Shown in pieces: positions 1-10,602 of a DNA stretch of 64,000 bases. Within the stretch, counting starts at the first letter, position 1; each line of letters starts with the position of its first letter. Both the position numbers and the translations under genes were made by a program. The notes under the pieces are model-generated. The model did no database searches. It saw only the letters and a list, made by a program, of their open reading frames with translations, and had not been told where the DNA came from. Source of the stretch: Channallabes apus (taxonomy: Eukaryota > Chordata > Actinopteri > Siluriformes > Clariidae); assembly GCA_030522415.1 (NCBI GenBank), contig CM060127.1:10315207-10379206 (forward strand), read 5' to 3'.

Positions 1-2
1 TG

Positions 3-1847
3 CAACCTGAAGGAGTACAGCGCTTCCTAGGGCTGGCTGGTTGGTACCACCGATTCATACCCCGCTTCTCAGAGCGTGCTGCTCCTTTGCATGCCCTGAA
101 CAAGAAAGGAGCCAGGTGGGTGTGGTGCCCCGAATGCCAGTCAGCCTTTGAAGATCTGAAAACTGCTCTGCAACGCACACCGATCTTAACGGCTCCAGAC
201 TTCGTCCACCCCTTCAAGGTTCAGACAGATGCCAGCAACGTCGGCCTGGGTGCGGTACTCACCCAAGATCACGAAGATGGAGAGCATGTGATCGCCTACG
301 CCTCCCGGCTGCTGCACGGACCTGAAACCAGGTATTCTGCATCAGAAAAGGAATGTTTGGCAGTGGTGTGGGCGGTGGAGAAATGGCGTCAGTACCTGGA
401 GGGAAAGGTTTTTACTATTATTACTGACCATGCTGCTCTGACATGGGTTTTTAACCATCCAAACCCTTCCTCACGCCTTACACGATGGGTGCTTAGACTA
501 CAAGCGTTTGAATTTATGGTCCAATACCGAAAGGGGCAATGCAATACCGTTCCTGATTCCCTGTCACGACGCTGGGACGAGGAAACCATGAACGCCCCCC
601 TGGCCGTGCACAGAGGCAATGATCTACAGTGGGGTCTGCCCTGTGATTGGGAGGAACTGGAGAAGGCCCAAAAGGCGGACGAGACGCTTCAGACACTTTG
701 GAAAGAGGCAAGGTTAGATCCTGACATGGAAAAAATACATTATTGTGTGATAAATCAGTTCCTGTATCATCAGATCCCCAAACAGGTTGGACGTAGTCTA
801 CTTCAGCTGGTCATCCCAACATCTCTGCGTCCTCAGTACCTGCAGTACGCCCACGACAACCCTCTCAGTGGTCATCTAGGGCGGATGAAAACCCTACGGA
901 GACTGCTGGAAGTTGCCTACTGGCCTGAGATACGTCGGGATGTCTGGGAACATTGTAAGAACTGCGTCACCTGTCAGAAATACAAACCTCGCATAAGTAA
1001 GCTGGCAGGGCTACTGCAAAGCACACCCGTGGTGGAACCTGGTTTTAGGTTGGGAGTGGATCTCATGGGTCCTTTTCCACGGTCATCGCGCCTCAATGAG
1101 CATCTGCTGGTAGTCGTAGATTACTGCAGCAAATGGGTCGAGATGTTTCCTATAAGAACAGCGAAGGCTCATAACATAGCCAATATTTTAATCAAGGAGA
1201 TTTTCACACGGTGGGGCATGCCAGCTTATCTGGTGTCTGATAGGGGCCCGCAGTTCACCTCCCAGCTGCTCAACACCATCTGCCAACAATGGGGCGTTAC
1301 CCAGAAGCTCACCACCGCATATCATCCCCAAACCAACATCACGGAACGTACTAACCGGACATTAAAATTCATGATGGCAACATTCATCAAGGAAAACCAC
1401 AAACAGTGGGACCAATGGCTTCCTGAGTTCCGGTTTGCCATCAACACAGCCTGGCAGGAAAGCACCGATCATACTCCGGCTGAGATAGCACTGGGACGTA
1501 AACTGAAGGGACCTCTGGAAAGAATGCTGCATCGAAACATTTCACCTGACCATCTGGCCTATTCCACCGTGGAGTGGCAAGAAGCCCTGTTCCAGGCTGT
1601 CCGGAGCAATGTGGCCCGTGCCCAAGAAAGGCAGGCGAAGTACTATAACCTCAGACGACGGGCTGTCATATACCATGAGGGCGACCTTGTCTGGGTTCGT
1701 GCTTTTCCTCAGTCCCGGGCAGAGGATTCTTACATGGCCAAGCTAGCTCCAAAATGGAAGGGGCCTGCATTCCCTTGTTCTATTATTTTACTTTGTGGAC
1801 ATTTGATTAAGAGGAGGGACTCTATATATATCACGAGCACGGACTGA
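3..1847 (+). CDS. gypsy pol polyprotein, partial (RT end, RNase H, integrase)
   Basis: The frame is open from base 3; the first in-frame ATG is at 87, but the true start lies upstream of the window. Numbering from that ATG, the RT connection region comes first. RNase H follows with acidic residues D48 (in TDAS), E89, D114 (TDHAAL) and D157. The integrase has an H256/H263...C293-x2-C296 zinc finger and catalytic D325, D385 and E420. D385 and E420 are separated by 34 residues instead of the more usual 35 because the loop reads QTNITE. The last real motif is APKWKGP near residue 550; the next ~30 residues are read-through into LTR-like DNA. The reading frame is otherwise intact. No chromodomain remains. 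Reverse transcription and integration are the family function; this copy cannot be autonomous. Confidence 0.9.
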   Translation, partial: QPEGVQRFLGLAGWYHRFIPRFSERAAPLHALNKKGARWVWCPECQSAFEDLKTALQRTPILTAPDFVHPFKVQTDASNVGLGAVLTQDHEDGEHVIAYASRLLHGPETRYSASEKECLAVVWAVEKWRQYLEGKVFTIITDHAALTWVFNHPNPSSRLTRWVLRLQAFEFMVQYRKGQCNTVPDSLSRRWDEETMNAPLAVHRGNDLQWGLPCDWEELEKAQKADETLQTLWKEARLDPDMEKIHYCVINQFLYHQIPKQVGRSLLQLVIPTSLRPQYLQYAHDNPLSGHLGRMKTLRRLLEVAYWPEIRRDVWEHCKNCVTCQKYKPRISKLAGLLQSTPVVEPGFRLGVDLMGPFPRSSRLNEHLLVVVDYCSKWVEMFPIRTAKAHNIANILIKEIFTRWGMPAYLVSDRGPQFTSQLLNTICQQWGVTQKLTTAYHPQTNITERTNRTLKFMMATFIKENHKQWDQWLPEFRFAINTAWQESTDHTPAEIALGRKLKGPLERMLHRNISPDHLAYSTVEWQEALFQAVRSNVARAQERQAKYYNLRRRAVIYHEGDLVWVRAFPQSRAEDSYMAKLAPKWKGPAFPCSIILLCGHLIKRRDSIYITSTD

Positions 1848-2020
1848 GTGAATGTGTGGTACGAGTGGCCGGCGTGAGCGAATGGTGTGATGTACAGCAC
1901 TACAATAAATGTAAATTCACTTTGATCATGTTATTGTCTCTGGTGGTCCTTATCCTACAGTACACCCTGATTCTGTTAACGGCGACCTATTGTTTTAATA
2001 ATAGTAGCGAGTTTGTTACA
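1764..2020 (+). repeat. 3' LTR fragment of the gypsy element
   Basis: AT-rich non-coding DNA directly follows the truncated integrase. It contains an AATAAA-like polyadenylation signal near 1903 (acaataaatg) and ends with gtttgttaca, matching the TG...CA rule for LTR ends (an LTR starting tgtaac). The left edge is set only by loss of integrase similarity, so it is approximate. Confidence 0.6.
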
Positions 2021-2426
2021 TTGTAAAGGGCAGTTCTTTCTCTCTTCAATCGCAATCAAATGATGATGAGCTGACCTGCCTCAGTAATCCAGACCTGCAG
2101 AGGCAAATGTCAAGATCAATCGCAAGTCCGAATCTCACTCCCTTAATTTTAGATACAGTATGAGGCATATAAACATCATTCACATGAAACTAGCAAAAGA
2201 GGTGTTAAAGTATATATATAAAGGCATCAGAACTTGATGCTCCCAGTGGGGCAACTAAATTCAGCTTTCAGTATTCCTTATCATCTTCAAGAAATGAAAT
2301 TTTGTGACATTAAATTAAATTCTGACATTGAGACTCGCATGGTACCTACACAGGTCAAAATGACTCATACGTGACACTACAGATAGACTGTGTGTGCGAT
2401 ACTTGAAAATTAAATATCTGGAGGCT
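2021..2426. other. unassigned non-coding stretch
   Basis: No gene, RNA or repeat family recognised. AT-rich, with a short TATATATA run near 2212. Confidence 0.5.
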
Positions 2427-2665
2427 GGAGTGGCTCAGCAGTTTCAGCCTCTGGGTTCCTGAGGGCACTGGATTTGAACCCCACCACTACTGGGTTGCCA
2501 CTGTTGCCCATTATTGTACTACTTGTATTATAACACTGCGAAGCCCTATGACCATACAGAATACCCAGTCACAGGAGAGGCACAGCATCCTCAGTGCCAG
2601 TCCCAAGCCTGGAACAAATGGTTTGGTTGCGGTAGGAAGTCTGTGCAGGGTTCAACCCCTGAGAA
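2427..2665 (+). repeat. tRNA-derived SINE fragment with RTE-like body
   Basis: The head gtggctcagcagtttcagc resembles a tRNA A box and ggatttgaacccc resembles a B box. Downstream, cagtgccagtcccaagcctgg resembles the 5' end of the RTE LINE at 49.3 kb (read on the minus strand). It looks like a diverged member of the chimeric SINE family better seen at 58541-58738. Confidence 0.55.
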
Positions 2666-2726
2666 AAAACAAAAGAAGACATCTTTAAATGAATATTCAT
2701 GTGTGTGGTATAATATTAAACTGTGA

Positions 2727-3100
2727 ATGGTATTAAAATCCACACACATGACTTTTGCAGCTGTAACAGCTTCCATTATTCTTGGAAAGCTGTCCACAAG
2801 ATTATGGAATGTTTCTGTGGAACTTCATGCCCATTCATTCTATAGAGTATTTATGAGGTCAGGCACTGAGGTTGGACGAGAAGACCTGGCTCATAATCAC
2901 CGTTCCAGTTCCTCCTCAAGGTGCTTGATGGGGTTGAGGTCACAGGGCTTTGTGTTCGGACCAGTCAAGTTCTTACACACCAAGCTCATCAAACCACGTT
3001 GGAATAGAAAAGAGCCTTCCCCAAACTGTTGCCACAAAGTTGGAAGCATACAGTACAGTAGGATTGTCCAAGGTGTTTTGATGTAATGAAGCATTAAGAT
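2727..3100 (-). pseudogene. Tc1-like transposase relic
   Basis: The plus strand reads like the reverse complement of a Tc1-family transposase: gcttgatggggttgaggtca is the complement of the conserved DLNPIE-type segment, followed by the Tc1 phrase ccttccccaaactgttgcc. Stops and frameshifts interrupt every frame on the minus strand and no terminal repeats are left. This is an old, inactive fragment from a family different from the 8.1-kb and 56.5-kb copies. Confidence 0.7.
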
Positions 3101-3377
3101 TGGGGATAAGCGGCCTGAAACATCTGAACATACTTTTTGTATGAATAACTGATCCTGATTACATATTGTATGAGTAACTATGACTAATATATCTTGAGGC
3201 AAATCAGTCAATCCTTACACTTTTCCTGCCTTCTTTTTGTCCTGCATGACCTGAAACCCTTACACCACCACCCTCCACCCATCAGCCAGGAGGTCTCTCA
3301 TGATTAAACTTTCGATTAGGGGGTTTCTGGCCTTTTTCATTAACTCCACTGAACAAGCCTCAGTCATTCTCCCCAGG

Positions 3378-3379
<2 letters not shown>

Positions 3380-3418
<39 letters not shown>
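3380..3418. repeat. (CT)n microsatellite
   Basis: About 19 uninterrupted CT units. Confidence 0.98.
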
Positions 3419-3423
<5 letters not shown>

Positions 3424-4738
3424 AATTTGGCAGAGTTTAGACTCCTCGGCACTGCAGGCCACCATTTTAACTCCAAAGAAAGCAGAAGCAAATCTGATTT
3501 TATTAAGAAACATCTAATAACAAACCAAATAACAGATCCCATTTAGTAAATACCCATGAGCCAACAGTGAACACAATATCAAATCAGACAGAGGAGGAAT
3601 ATGGTTATTTTTTCAAGCCAGGGACTTCACACTAATGATAAGCATCTGTCAGGGCCGAGAAAATGTGTCCCTTTGTAAAATTTTTCATTGCTGTGAGTTT
3701 GTGCATCGCTTGACATTTGCAATGACATTCACAGATTTCCTTCTTTTACTAGTCATTAAAGTAAATGTTGTATTTAGTGACTCTTCAGGGTTGCTGACCT
3801 GCTTGTAAATAAAGATAAAAGCAATGAACATGCCAGTTTGGATTTTAATAGACACAGATGAGTCGGATTAATATTGATTGAGCGATGCTGACACATTTCT
3901 CCTGCCAGTTGGCCAGTCATTTTTTTTTATTTGGCAAGAAAACTTCAGAGTACAAAATAAACTGATTTCTTCTAAAACCACATGTGTTTTTTTTTTGCCG
4001 TGAAGTAGCGCTTAAGAGGATGCGCACAAATGGGTCAGCTGGTATCACTAAAGATGGCAGCAACAATGGTGTCAGGATCTGAGCGTGCTGTCTTTATAAA
4101 CTTGACCTAAAAATGATCGGGGGTTCATTAATTCCGGGATGAGAAATTTCAAAACAAAACACAAAGAAAATGTGGTAAATCGGCAAAAACATCTGGTTAA
4201 ACTGCTTCTGTTATCACAGAACAAAAATGTATTACATTATGATTTCTCACTCGAGTATCCTTACCATACGTGCTGTATATGAAAAGCGATCATCTGCACG
4301 CTATATCATTTGGCCAGTTGTGTGTATAAGACGGGATATGTGTGACCATTTATTATGTATGAAGCTAAGCAACATGTCAGATTTTCCATTACCTTCAGTC
4401 CCATTACAGACGCGTTGCTCTATAAACGGCAGGCTCCACTGAGCTACTACACCAAGGAACTGGGACACACATGCAAGTCAGTACAGACACTGGCCTATAT
4501 AATACTTCATCCTGTCACCTCTGTCTGGCCTACTAAAAGGAAGCAAACTCCTAAATATTAAGATATGAAGTCTGATTAATATGTAGAGTGATGATGCTGT
4601 GCTTGTTCCAAAAATTATTGTACTGCATCAAGGAGATCACTGTGAGCCAACTACAAACACAACAGAGGCCATGGCATTTTATCAATGTTTTATTATTTAT
4701 AAAAATATATATATATATATATTTTATGAATGAGTAAA
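3419..4738. other. unique-looking non-coding DNA
   Basis: No coding or repeat family recognised. Short ORFs have no motif. There is a poly-T run near 3984 and an (AT)n run at 4705-4722. The 3600-4150 part has balanced composition and could include conserved non-coding DNA, which only an alignment could show. Confidence 0.5.
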
Positions 4739-5000
4739 AACTCCCTTTATTTCTCTATATAATCTCCTGCTACACTAAAATACTTATCCCCATGTTTCAC
4801 TAGTGCTTGGACACCATCAAGGTAGAAAGTTTTCTCAGTACGCTGGAGCCATGATCGGACTGCCTGCTTCAATTCTGGTTTGCTGGCCTCTCAGGAACTC
4901 CTTGAATGGCCCCAACATGTGTTGTGTCACACGACTGTACAGAGGACGTTGCAATAACTCCCAGCTGAATTCACACAGACAGATGCATCATTTCCATTGT
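4739..5000 (-). pseudogene. mariner-like transposase C-terminal relic
   Basis: Read on the minus strand, one frame gives FGPFKEFLRGQ, then after a frame change DGVQALVK, which resembles the C-terminal end of mariner transposases (FLRGQ... then FYDEGIQKLV). Several stops are present. Terminal repeats are not recognisable. Confidence 0.6.
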
Positions 5001-6685
5001 ATTTTTAAGGATCAGGCGTTCCACTAGGTGAATTTTCACAGGAACGACTGCAGTGGGATCAGAGCCACCTCAACCGGCAAAATTGTTCCTGAATGTACAG
5101 TATGGAATTCATTACAACAATTGCATTGTTCACATGTTTTACTGCGGCTAAGAGTCTCATCAACGTCCTGTGATTGAAGTCCTCTGTAAATGTCAACAGT
5201 TAACAGTTTAATGCCTTCATTTACAAGAAATGTTATTGTCGTATATGTTCTCACATGTGGTTAAAATATGATGGTGACAACTGATTCTATGCCATCGTGT
5301 CCCAGAACTATTTACAAGAGATTACTGTAAAGTTTTCATTGTATTTAGTATGTTTAAAATCTGTATGGTGTTATATTTCAATGTTATTATAAGAAATCAA
5401 AATATAGAAGTTTTACTCTGGGCCATGTATAGTTATAGTTATATAATATATAGTTATTAACATACTGTTAATATACTGTTAGTGTTACAGTATATACTTT
5501 TGTTACAATATCTTAAAGTTTACAATATAGGTGCAATAGTTGGAATTTCTCACAATATAGTTACAATGTGTCTTAAAAAGTGGGGCCCTGGATCAAGATT
5601 ATAAAATTACAGCAAACTTGTTGAAACACTACTTAATATAAATAAATTAGTGTTTTTCCAGGTATAACGTACATGTTATTTACTTACTTCAAAACAGAAC
5701 GATTATTTAAGATGCACTTTATACAAAAATTCCAAACTTGAAAAGTGAACAAAGTGCAATCGGGCTTAATCTCAGCTCTAAATTCTAACAATTTTAACAA
5801 AGGCAGCAGCACATACAGTACAGTGTACAGGTCCAAATGAGTTGAAGACAGATTGATGTCTCCACCTTTGACATAACCCCAACTTACACCAGATGTCTCA
5901 AATAATCATCTGGCACAATAAACATGGCAGGTCTCCCACATGCGCAGCACACTGCATTTTAATTAAAACAATTCTCAAATGTGTATCCGTGTCAATGAAA
6001 CACTAGGATTTTCCAATTAGTTTCATAAACCAGCAAACACATTTCAATAAAAAAAAAATTTTTAGTTGCCCAGACTGCGGCTCCGCTGAGCAATTTCACA
6101 CCATAAAGATGACATGAGCGAATACATCCAATGTAAACGGCTAATTAGTTATAGCACAATCACAGGTCATGCAAACTAACAGCCAGGCCTGTACATTATT
6201 ATTCATAGAAATTTAGTTTTTAAAGACAACAAGCCGATTGGACATATTTGATCTTCCGAAATGTAATAAATAAGGGTCAATAGGTGAAATGGAAGGTGCT
6301 CGAGCATGTGCAATCGACCCATCCACCACTGATAAGATTCAGAATTTCTTATACTTGCTTTGATCTTTTTTGGTATAAACTAATTTCTCTTGTTTTTGCC
6401 GGATCAGAATTCCCACTGCTGTCTGCACCACTTCACACTCCCTCCAGAGTAAAAACAACAAAAAGCCCACAGGACACCATAAACAATTACTAAGTGGCTG
6501 ATTTGTTGTGTAATTACTGTCAACACACTCGCTCTTAAATGTGTCCTGCTCCTCGTCATGAGGAAGACTCCTATGTCATAATTATTCATAATGATACAGA
6601 CGAAGATTTCCTGTGGGGGCGATTATTCACATCTGGAGCCAACAAGGTAACACAGTGAAGTCTTTAAAAGCTTCTCATCATGTTC
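5001..6685. other. unique-looking AT-rich non-coding DNA
   Basis: No gene or repeat family recognised. From about 5850 to 6600 the composition is more complex and includes several TAATTA/ATTA core sites and homeodomain-like motifs, for example ggctaattagttatag near 6139 and ataattattcataatg near 6577. This could be vertebrate conserved non-coding sequence, but that is inference. Confidence 0.4.
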
Positions 6686-6697
6686 ACACACACACAT

Positions 6698-6738
<41 letters not shown>

Positions 6739-6739
6739 A
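6686..6739. repeat. (CA)n microsatellite, imperfect
   Basis: CA dinucleotide run interrupted by TA and CG units. Confidence 0.97.
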
Positions 6740-7320
6740 ACTGGCCCCAATGCCAATGTAGCTATAGGGAATCTATAATGTCAACTTCAACTAGGTTCAA
6801 ACACCTGAAAAGCGAAGCAGGTCTCGGGTGAGAACAGTGGACTCTGACGGAGGAAACATAAACAGGTTTATAATTCACAGCGTCATTACACACCTGAGAA
6901 CCAGCAGCATTGTTTCAGCCAGTGGAAAACAGCATTTACTGGCCAATCTGGCTCTTTTATAGAGGAGTAACAAAAGTTAATTTTCTAGGCGCCCCATTCA
7001 GATTATGCAAATTACCTGAAGGTAGCTACTCTTGGGTTGCCAGATTTTTCTTAATTATAGGTTTCTGAGAAGGCTGTTTTCTTTGAACACTTTAAAATGC
7101 TTTGAAGCCTACAGAGAGAGGAAATGTGGAATGAGCAAGGAAATAGAGTTTATTTTTTTATTTTTTTATAAATATCATATAAGTGTCTACTATATTGCGG
7201 AATGAATAGTCCTAGTTGTTATTACTGCAATTTTTTAAATAAAACAACGAATATGACATCCTTATTATTTGTTTGCTTATAAAATACTACTTGATCTAGC
7301 ACATCCTTAACTTGTGCATG
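6740..7320. other. non-coding stretch with an octamer-like site
   Basis: No coding signal. The segment near 7003 reads cagattatgcaaattacctg and contains ATGCAAAT, the POU octamer, embedded in ATTA-rich DNA. Function unknown. Confidence 0.4.
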
Positions 7321-7321
7321 T

Positions 7322-7349
7322 AATTAATAATAATAATAATAATAATAAT
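7322..7349. repeat. (TAA)n microsatellite
   Basis: About nine TAA units next to the 5' end of a SINE. Confidence 0.95.
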
Positions 7350-7359
7350 TTCTCTAGTA

Positions 7360-7743
7360 GGCGGCACGGTGGTGTAGTGGTTAACACTGTCGCCTTGCAC
7401 CTCCAGGGTCTGGGTTCGATTCCCCGGCCAGGCTCGATTCCCGTCTCTGTGTGCATGGAGTTTGCATGTTCTCCCCGTGCTTGGTGAGTTTCCCCTGAAC
7501 ACAGGATAAAGCGGTATAGAAAATGAATGAATGAATGAATGAATTTCTCCAGTTTCCTCCCACATTCCAAAGACATGTAGGTAAGGTTAATTGACATTCC
7601 CAAATTGCCCGTAGTGTGTGAATGGGTGTGTGCCCTGCGATGGATTGGCATCGTGCCCTAAGTCTCCTGGGATAGGCTCCAGGTCCCCGCGACCCTGAAT
7701 ACAGGATAAAGCGGTATAGAAGATGAGTGAGTGAGTGAGTGTA
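7360..7743 (+). repeat. tRNA-derived SINE, family B (two fused partial copies)
   Basis: The tRNA-like head is cggcacggtggtgtagtgg (A box) with gggttcgattccc (B box). The body reads gcatggagtttgcatgttct. The middle is missing and a first tail (aggataaagcggtatagaa, then an AATG run) is followed at once by the missing middle and a second tail ending in a GAGT run. The order suggests a duplication or one copy inserted into another. The same family occurs at 22895, 24600, 38898, 42112, 54137 and 54592. Confidence 0.85.
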
Positions 7744-8128
7744 TTATGAAGCACATTTTCCCATAGGAAATAATTTAAATGCAAATAATTCATTCCAGCC
7801 ACCCAAAAATATCACCAATATTACCAATTTTCATATTTTTGCATATGAAAAACTCAACAACAAAAAAACATGTAAATGAATTAAAATATAAAATACATAT
7901 ACATTAAATCTTAATTTATGACTCCTCTTAGAACCGGCTGCTTTAAAATAAAAAATTAAAGTGGCTACCTGTTCTTCTTGCTACCGTCCTTTCTTAGGAC
8001 TCATGGTGCAAGTCTTTATTTAATCTTGCACAAAATTAAAAAAAAAATAAAACCCACAAAAAATATGTAAATTTGCTTTACGTGGCTTTTCATTGATGCC
8101 AACAAGTTTTGAACGGCTGCCGGACGTA

Positions 8129-9749
8129 CAGTGGTGTGAAAAACTATTTGCCCCCTTCCTGATTTCTTATTCTTTTGCATGTTTGTCACACTTAAATGTT
8201 TCTGCTCATCAAAAACCGTTAACTATTAGTCAAAGATAATATAATTGAACACAAAATGCAGTTTTTAAATGAAGGTTTACGTTATTAAGGGAGAAAAAAA
8301 ACTCTAAATCTACATGGCCCTGTGTGAAAAAGTGATTGCCCCCCTTGTTAAAAAATAACGTAACTGTGGTTTATCACACCTGAGTTCAATTTCTGTAGTC
8401 ACCCCCAGGCCTGATTACTGCCACACCTGTTTCAATCAAGAAATCACTTAAATAGGAGCTACCTGACACAGAGAAGTAGACCAAAAGCACCTCAAAAGCT
8501 AAACATCATGCCAAGATCCAAAGAAATTCAGGAACAAATGAGAACAAAAGTAATTGAGATCTATCAGTCTGGTAAAGGTTATAAAGCCATTTCTAAAGCT
8601 TTGGGGACTCCAGTGAACCACAGTGAGAGCCATTATCCACAAATGGCAAAAACATGGAACAGTGGTGAACCTTCCCAGGAGTGGCCGGCCGACCAAAATT
8701 ACCCCAAGAGCGCAGAGACGACTCATCCGAGAGGCCACAAAAGACCCCAGGACAACATCTAAAGAACTGCAGGCCTTACTTGCCTCAATTAAGGTCAGTG
8801 TTCACGACTCCACCATAAGAAAGAGACTGGGCAAAAACGGCCTGCATGGCAGATTTCCAAGGCGCAAACCACTTTTAAGCAAAAAGAACATTAAGGCTTG
8901 TCTCAATTTTGCTAAAAAACATCTCAATGATTGCCAAGACTTTTGGGAAAATACCGTGTGGACCGACAAGACAAAAGTTTAACTTTTTGGAAGGTGCGTG
9001 TCCCGTTACATCTCGCGTAAAAGTAACACAGCATTTCAGAAAAAGAACATCATACCAACAGTAAAATATGGTGGTGGTAGTGTGATGGTCTGGGGCTGTT
9101 TTGCTGCTTCAGGACCTGGAAGGCTTGCTGTGATAGATGGAACCATGAATTCTACTGTCTACCAAAAAATCCTGAAGGAGAATGTCTGGCCATCTGTTCG
9201 TCAACTCAAGCTGAAGCGATCTTGGGTGCTGCAGCAGGACAATGACCCAAAACACACCAGCAAATCCACCTCTGAATGGCTGAAGAAAAGCAAAATGAAG
9301 ACTTTGGAGTGGCCTAGTCAAAGTCCTGACCTGAATCCTATTGAGATGTTGTGGCATGACCTTAAAAAGGCGGTTCATGCTAGAAAACCCTCAAATAAAG
9401 CTGAATTACAACAATTCTGCAAAGATGAGTGGGCCAAAATTCCTCCAGAGCGCTTTAAAAGACTCGTTGCAAGTTATCGCAAACGCTTGATTGCAGTTAT
9501 TGCTGTTAAGGGTGGCCCAACCAGTTATTAGGTTCAGGGGGCAATTACTTTTTCACACAGGGCCATGTAGATTTGGATTTTTTTTCTCCCTAAATAATAA
9601 AACCCCTCATTTAAAAACTGCATTTTGTGTTTACTTGTGTTATCTTTGACTAATAGTCAAATGTGTTTGATGATCCGAAACATTTTGTGTGACAAACATG
9701 CAAAAGAATAAGAAATCAGGAGGGGGGCAAATAGTTTTTCACACCACTG
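8129..9749 (+). mobile_element. Tc1-like DNA transposon, complete copy 1 (1,621 bp)
   Basis: Both ends begin with cagtggtgtgaaaaactat in inverted orientation and are flanked by the TA dinucleotide that Tc1/mariner elements duplicate. The inverted repeats extend about 210 bp, with an inner related block (ggccctgtgtgaaaaagtg near 8317 and its complement near 9556), giving the IR/DR arrangement of Tc1 elements such as Sleeping Beauty. The empty site would have read gacgtacgtg. It has exactly the same length as the copy at 56536-58156. Confidence 0.95.
8508..9531 (+). pseudogene. Tc1 transposase pseudogene, DD34E type
   Basis: Cut-and-paste transposase. The start is [10 protein letters not shown]. 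An N-terminal paired-like helix-turn-helix region covers roughly residues 10-110 and a DDE domain follows with D in VWTDKTK, D in QQDNDPKH and E in NPIEMLW; 34 residues separate the second D and the E. The span is 1,024 nt against 1,023 nt in copy 2, so one base has been inserted; comparison places it near 8605 (tttgggg against tttggg), shifting the frame. A second lesion turns the codon after KV at 8980 into TAA, next to the first catalytic D. Copy 2 is intact at both places. The protein cannot be made in full from this copy. Confidence 0.93.
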
Positions 9750-9951
9750 TACGTGCAACATTCGTTCACTCATATGCCACAAATGCCTCACGTATCTCTA
9801 GGCAATTTTTTGCCAAATTTCAGTTCGAAAATTTGTGAGGTGGGGCATTCATATGCAGAGGTCACACTGTATTTTATTTTAGTTATTTATTAGTTTATTT
9901 ATTATTTTGTGCCAAAAGTGTCAATGATCGAATGAAACCATGCAACTTTAA

Positions 9952-10361
9952 AGGGGACCTATTAAGAACCTATTTTTATACATTCAGATGAGTCACATAG
10001 ATACAGTGTGCATGTACAAGCAAACAATAAAACTATGGAAAAATACATTCCCTGCTTTTTGTTCTTTTTCACCAGGTTAAAAACCCACAACCCACATTTT
10101 TTTCTCCAATTGTGACTTCATATAAGAAGATCCCCGTCCCCTGGCTTGTTGTTCAGATCTGCTGTTCTCTGAAAGGCGTGGCTCAACAGTAGCTCATTTA
10201 AATAGACAGTGAAATGGATTTTGCAGAGGAGTGAAATAGAGAAATTAGAGGCATGAAAACTGCACTTATCTGAGTTGTATTTCATGGAGCAATAACACGT
10301 GTTGGAGGAGCTCTGAGATTTGTGTTAACTTTTTTAAACAATATAGTAACATATGGGACCT
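9952..10361. mobile_element. TTAA-flanked MITE (410 bp)
   Basis: The ends read aggggacctatt and, inverted, aggtcccatatg; both flanks carry TTAA (9948-9951 and 10362-10365). TTAA duplication is typical of piggyBac and Kolobok superfamilies. There is no coding capacity. Confidence 0.65.
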
Positions 10362-10397
10362 TTAAATCACAATGTATATGCAGGGATTTGCTATTTT

Positions 10398-10595
10398 ACA
10401 TTTACATTTCGGCATTTTGCAGACGCTCTTATCCAGATCTCATTATCCAGATCTCTGATCTCATTACAAATCTGAGCAGTTGAGGGTTAAGGGCCTTGCT
10501 CAAGGGCCCAACAGTGGCAACTTGGTGGTTGTGGGGTTTGAACCTGGGATCTTCCGAACCGTAGTCCAATGCCTTAACCACTGAGCTACCCCTGG
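10398..10595 (-). repeat. tRNA-derived SINE, family A
   Basis: On the minus strand the head reads ggggtagctcagtggttaag (A box) and ggttcaaacccc (B box); the tail reads cagacgctcttatcc in the plus orientation. It is flanked by the 7-bp duplication ctatttt (10391-10397 and 10596-10602). Confidence 0.88.
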
Positions 10596-10602
10596 CTATT
10601 TT

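Larger units (their letters stand above)
1..2020 (+). mobile_element. Ty3/gypsy LTR retrotransposon, 3' half
   Basis: The window opens inside the reverse transcriptase of a Ty3/gypsy element; the 5' part lies outside. The order is end of RT, RNase H, integrase, then an LTR fragment ending in gtttgttaca at 2020. The coding sequence runs into sequence that looks like the middle of an LTR near 1764, so the integrase C-terminus, the polypurine tract and the LTR start appear to be lost in a deletion. No complete LTR pair can be seen. Confidence 0.9.
7744..9871 (+). mobile_element. MITE (cactgta-ended), split by a Tc1 element
   Basis: The left part (7744-8126) matches the MITE at 24352-24599, for example the shared block caatattacca. 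The right end at 9780-9871 reads aggtggggcattcatatgc and closes with tcacactgta, the expected complement of the left terminus tacagcggtacctcgg seen at 24352. The left terminus here is missing and abuts SINE B. A complete Tc1 copy sits between the halves. Confidence 0.7.

Noticed and set aside
389..711. Minus-strand ORFs over the gypsy pol gene
   Set aside because: Antisense to an intact RNase H/integrase frame; no motif.
7360..7450. tRNA-like sequence with A and B boxes
   Set aside because: It is the head of a SINE; the body and tail of the family follow, and no cloverleaf with acceptor stem is evident.
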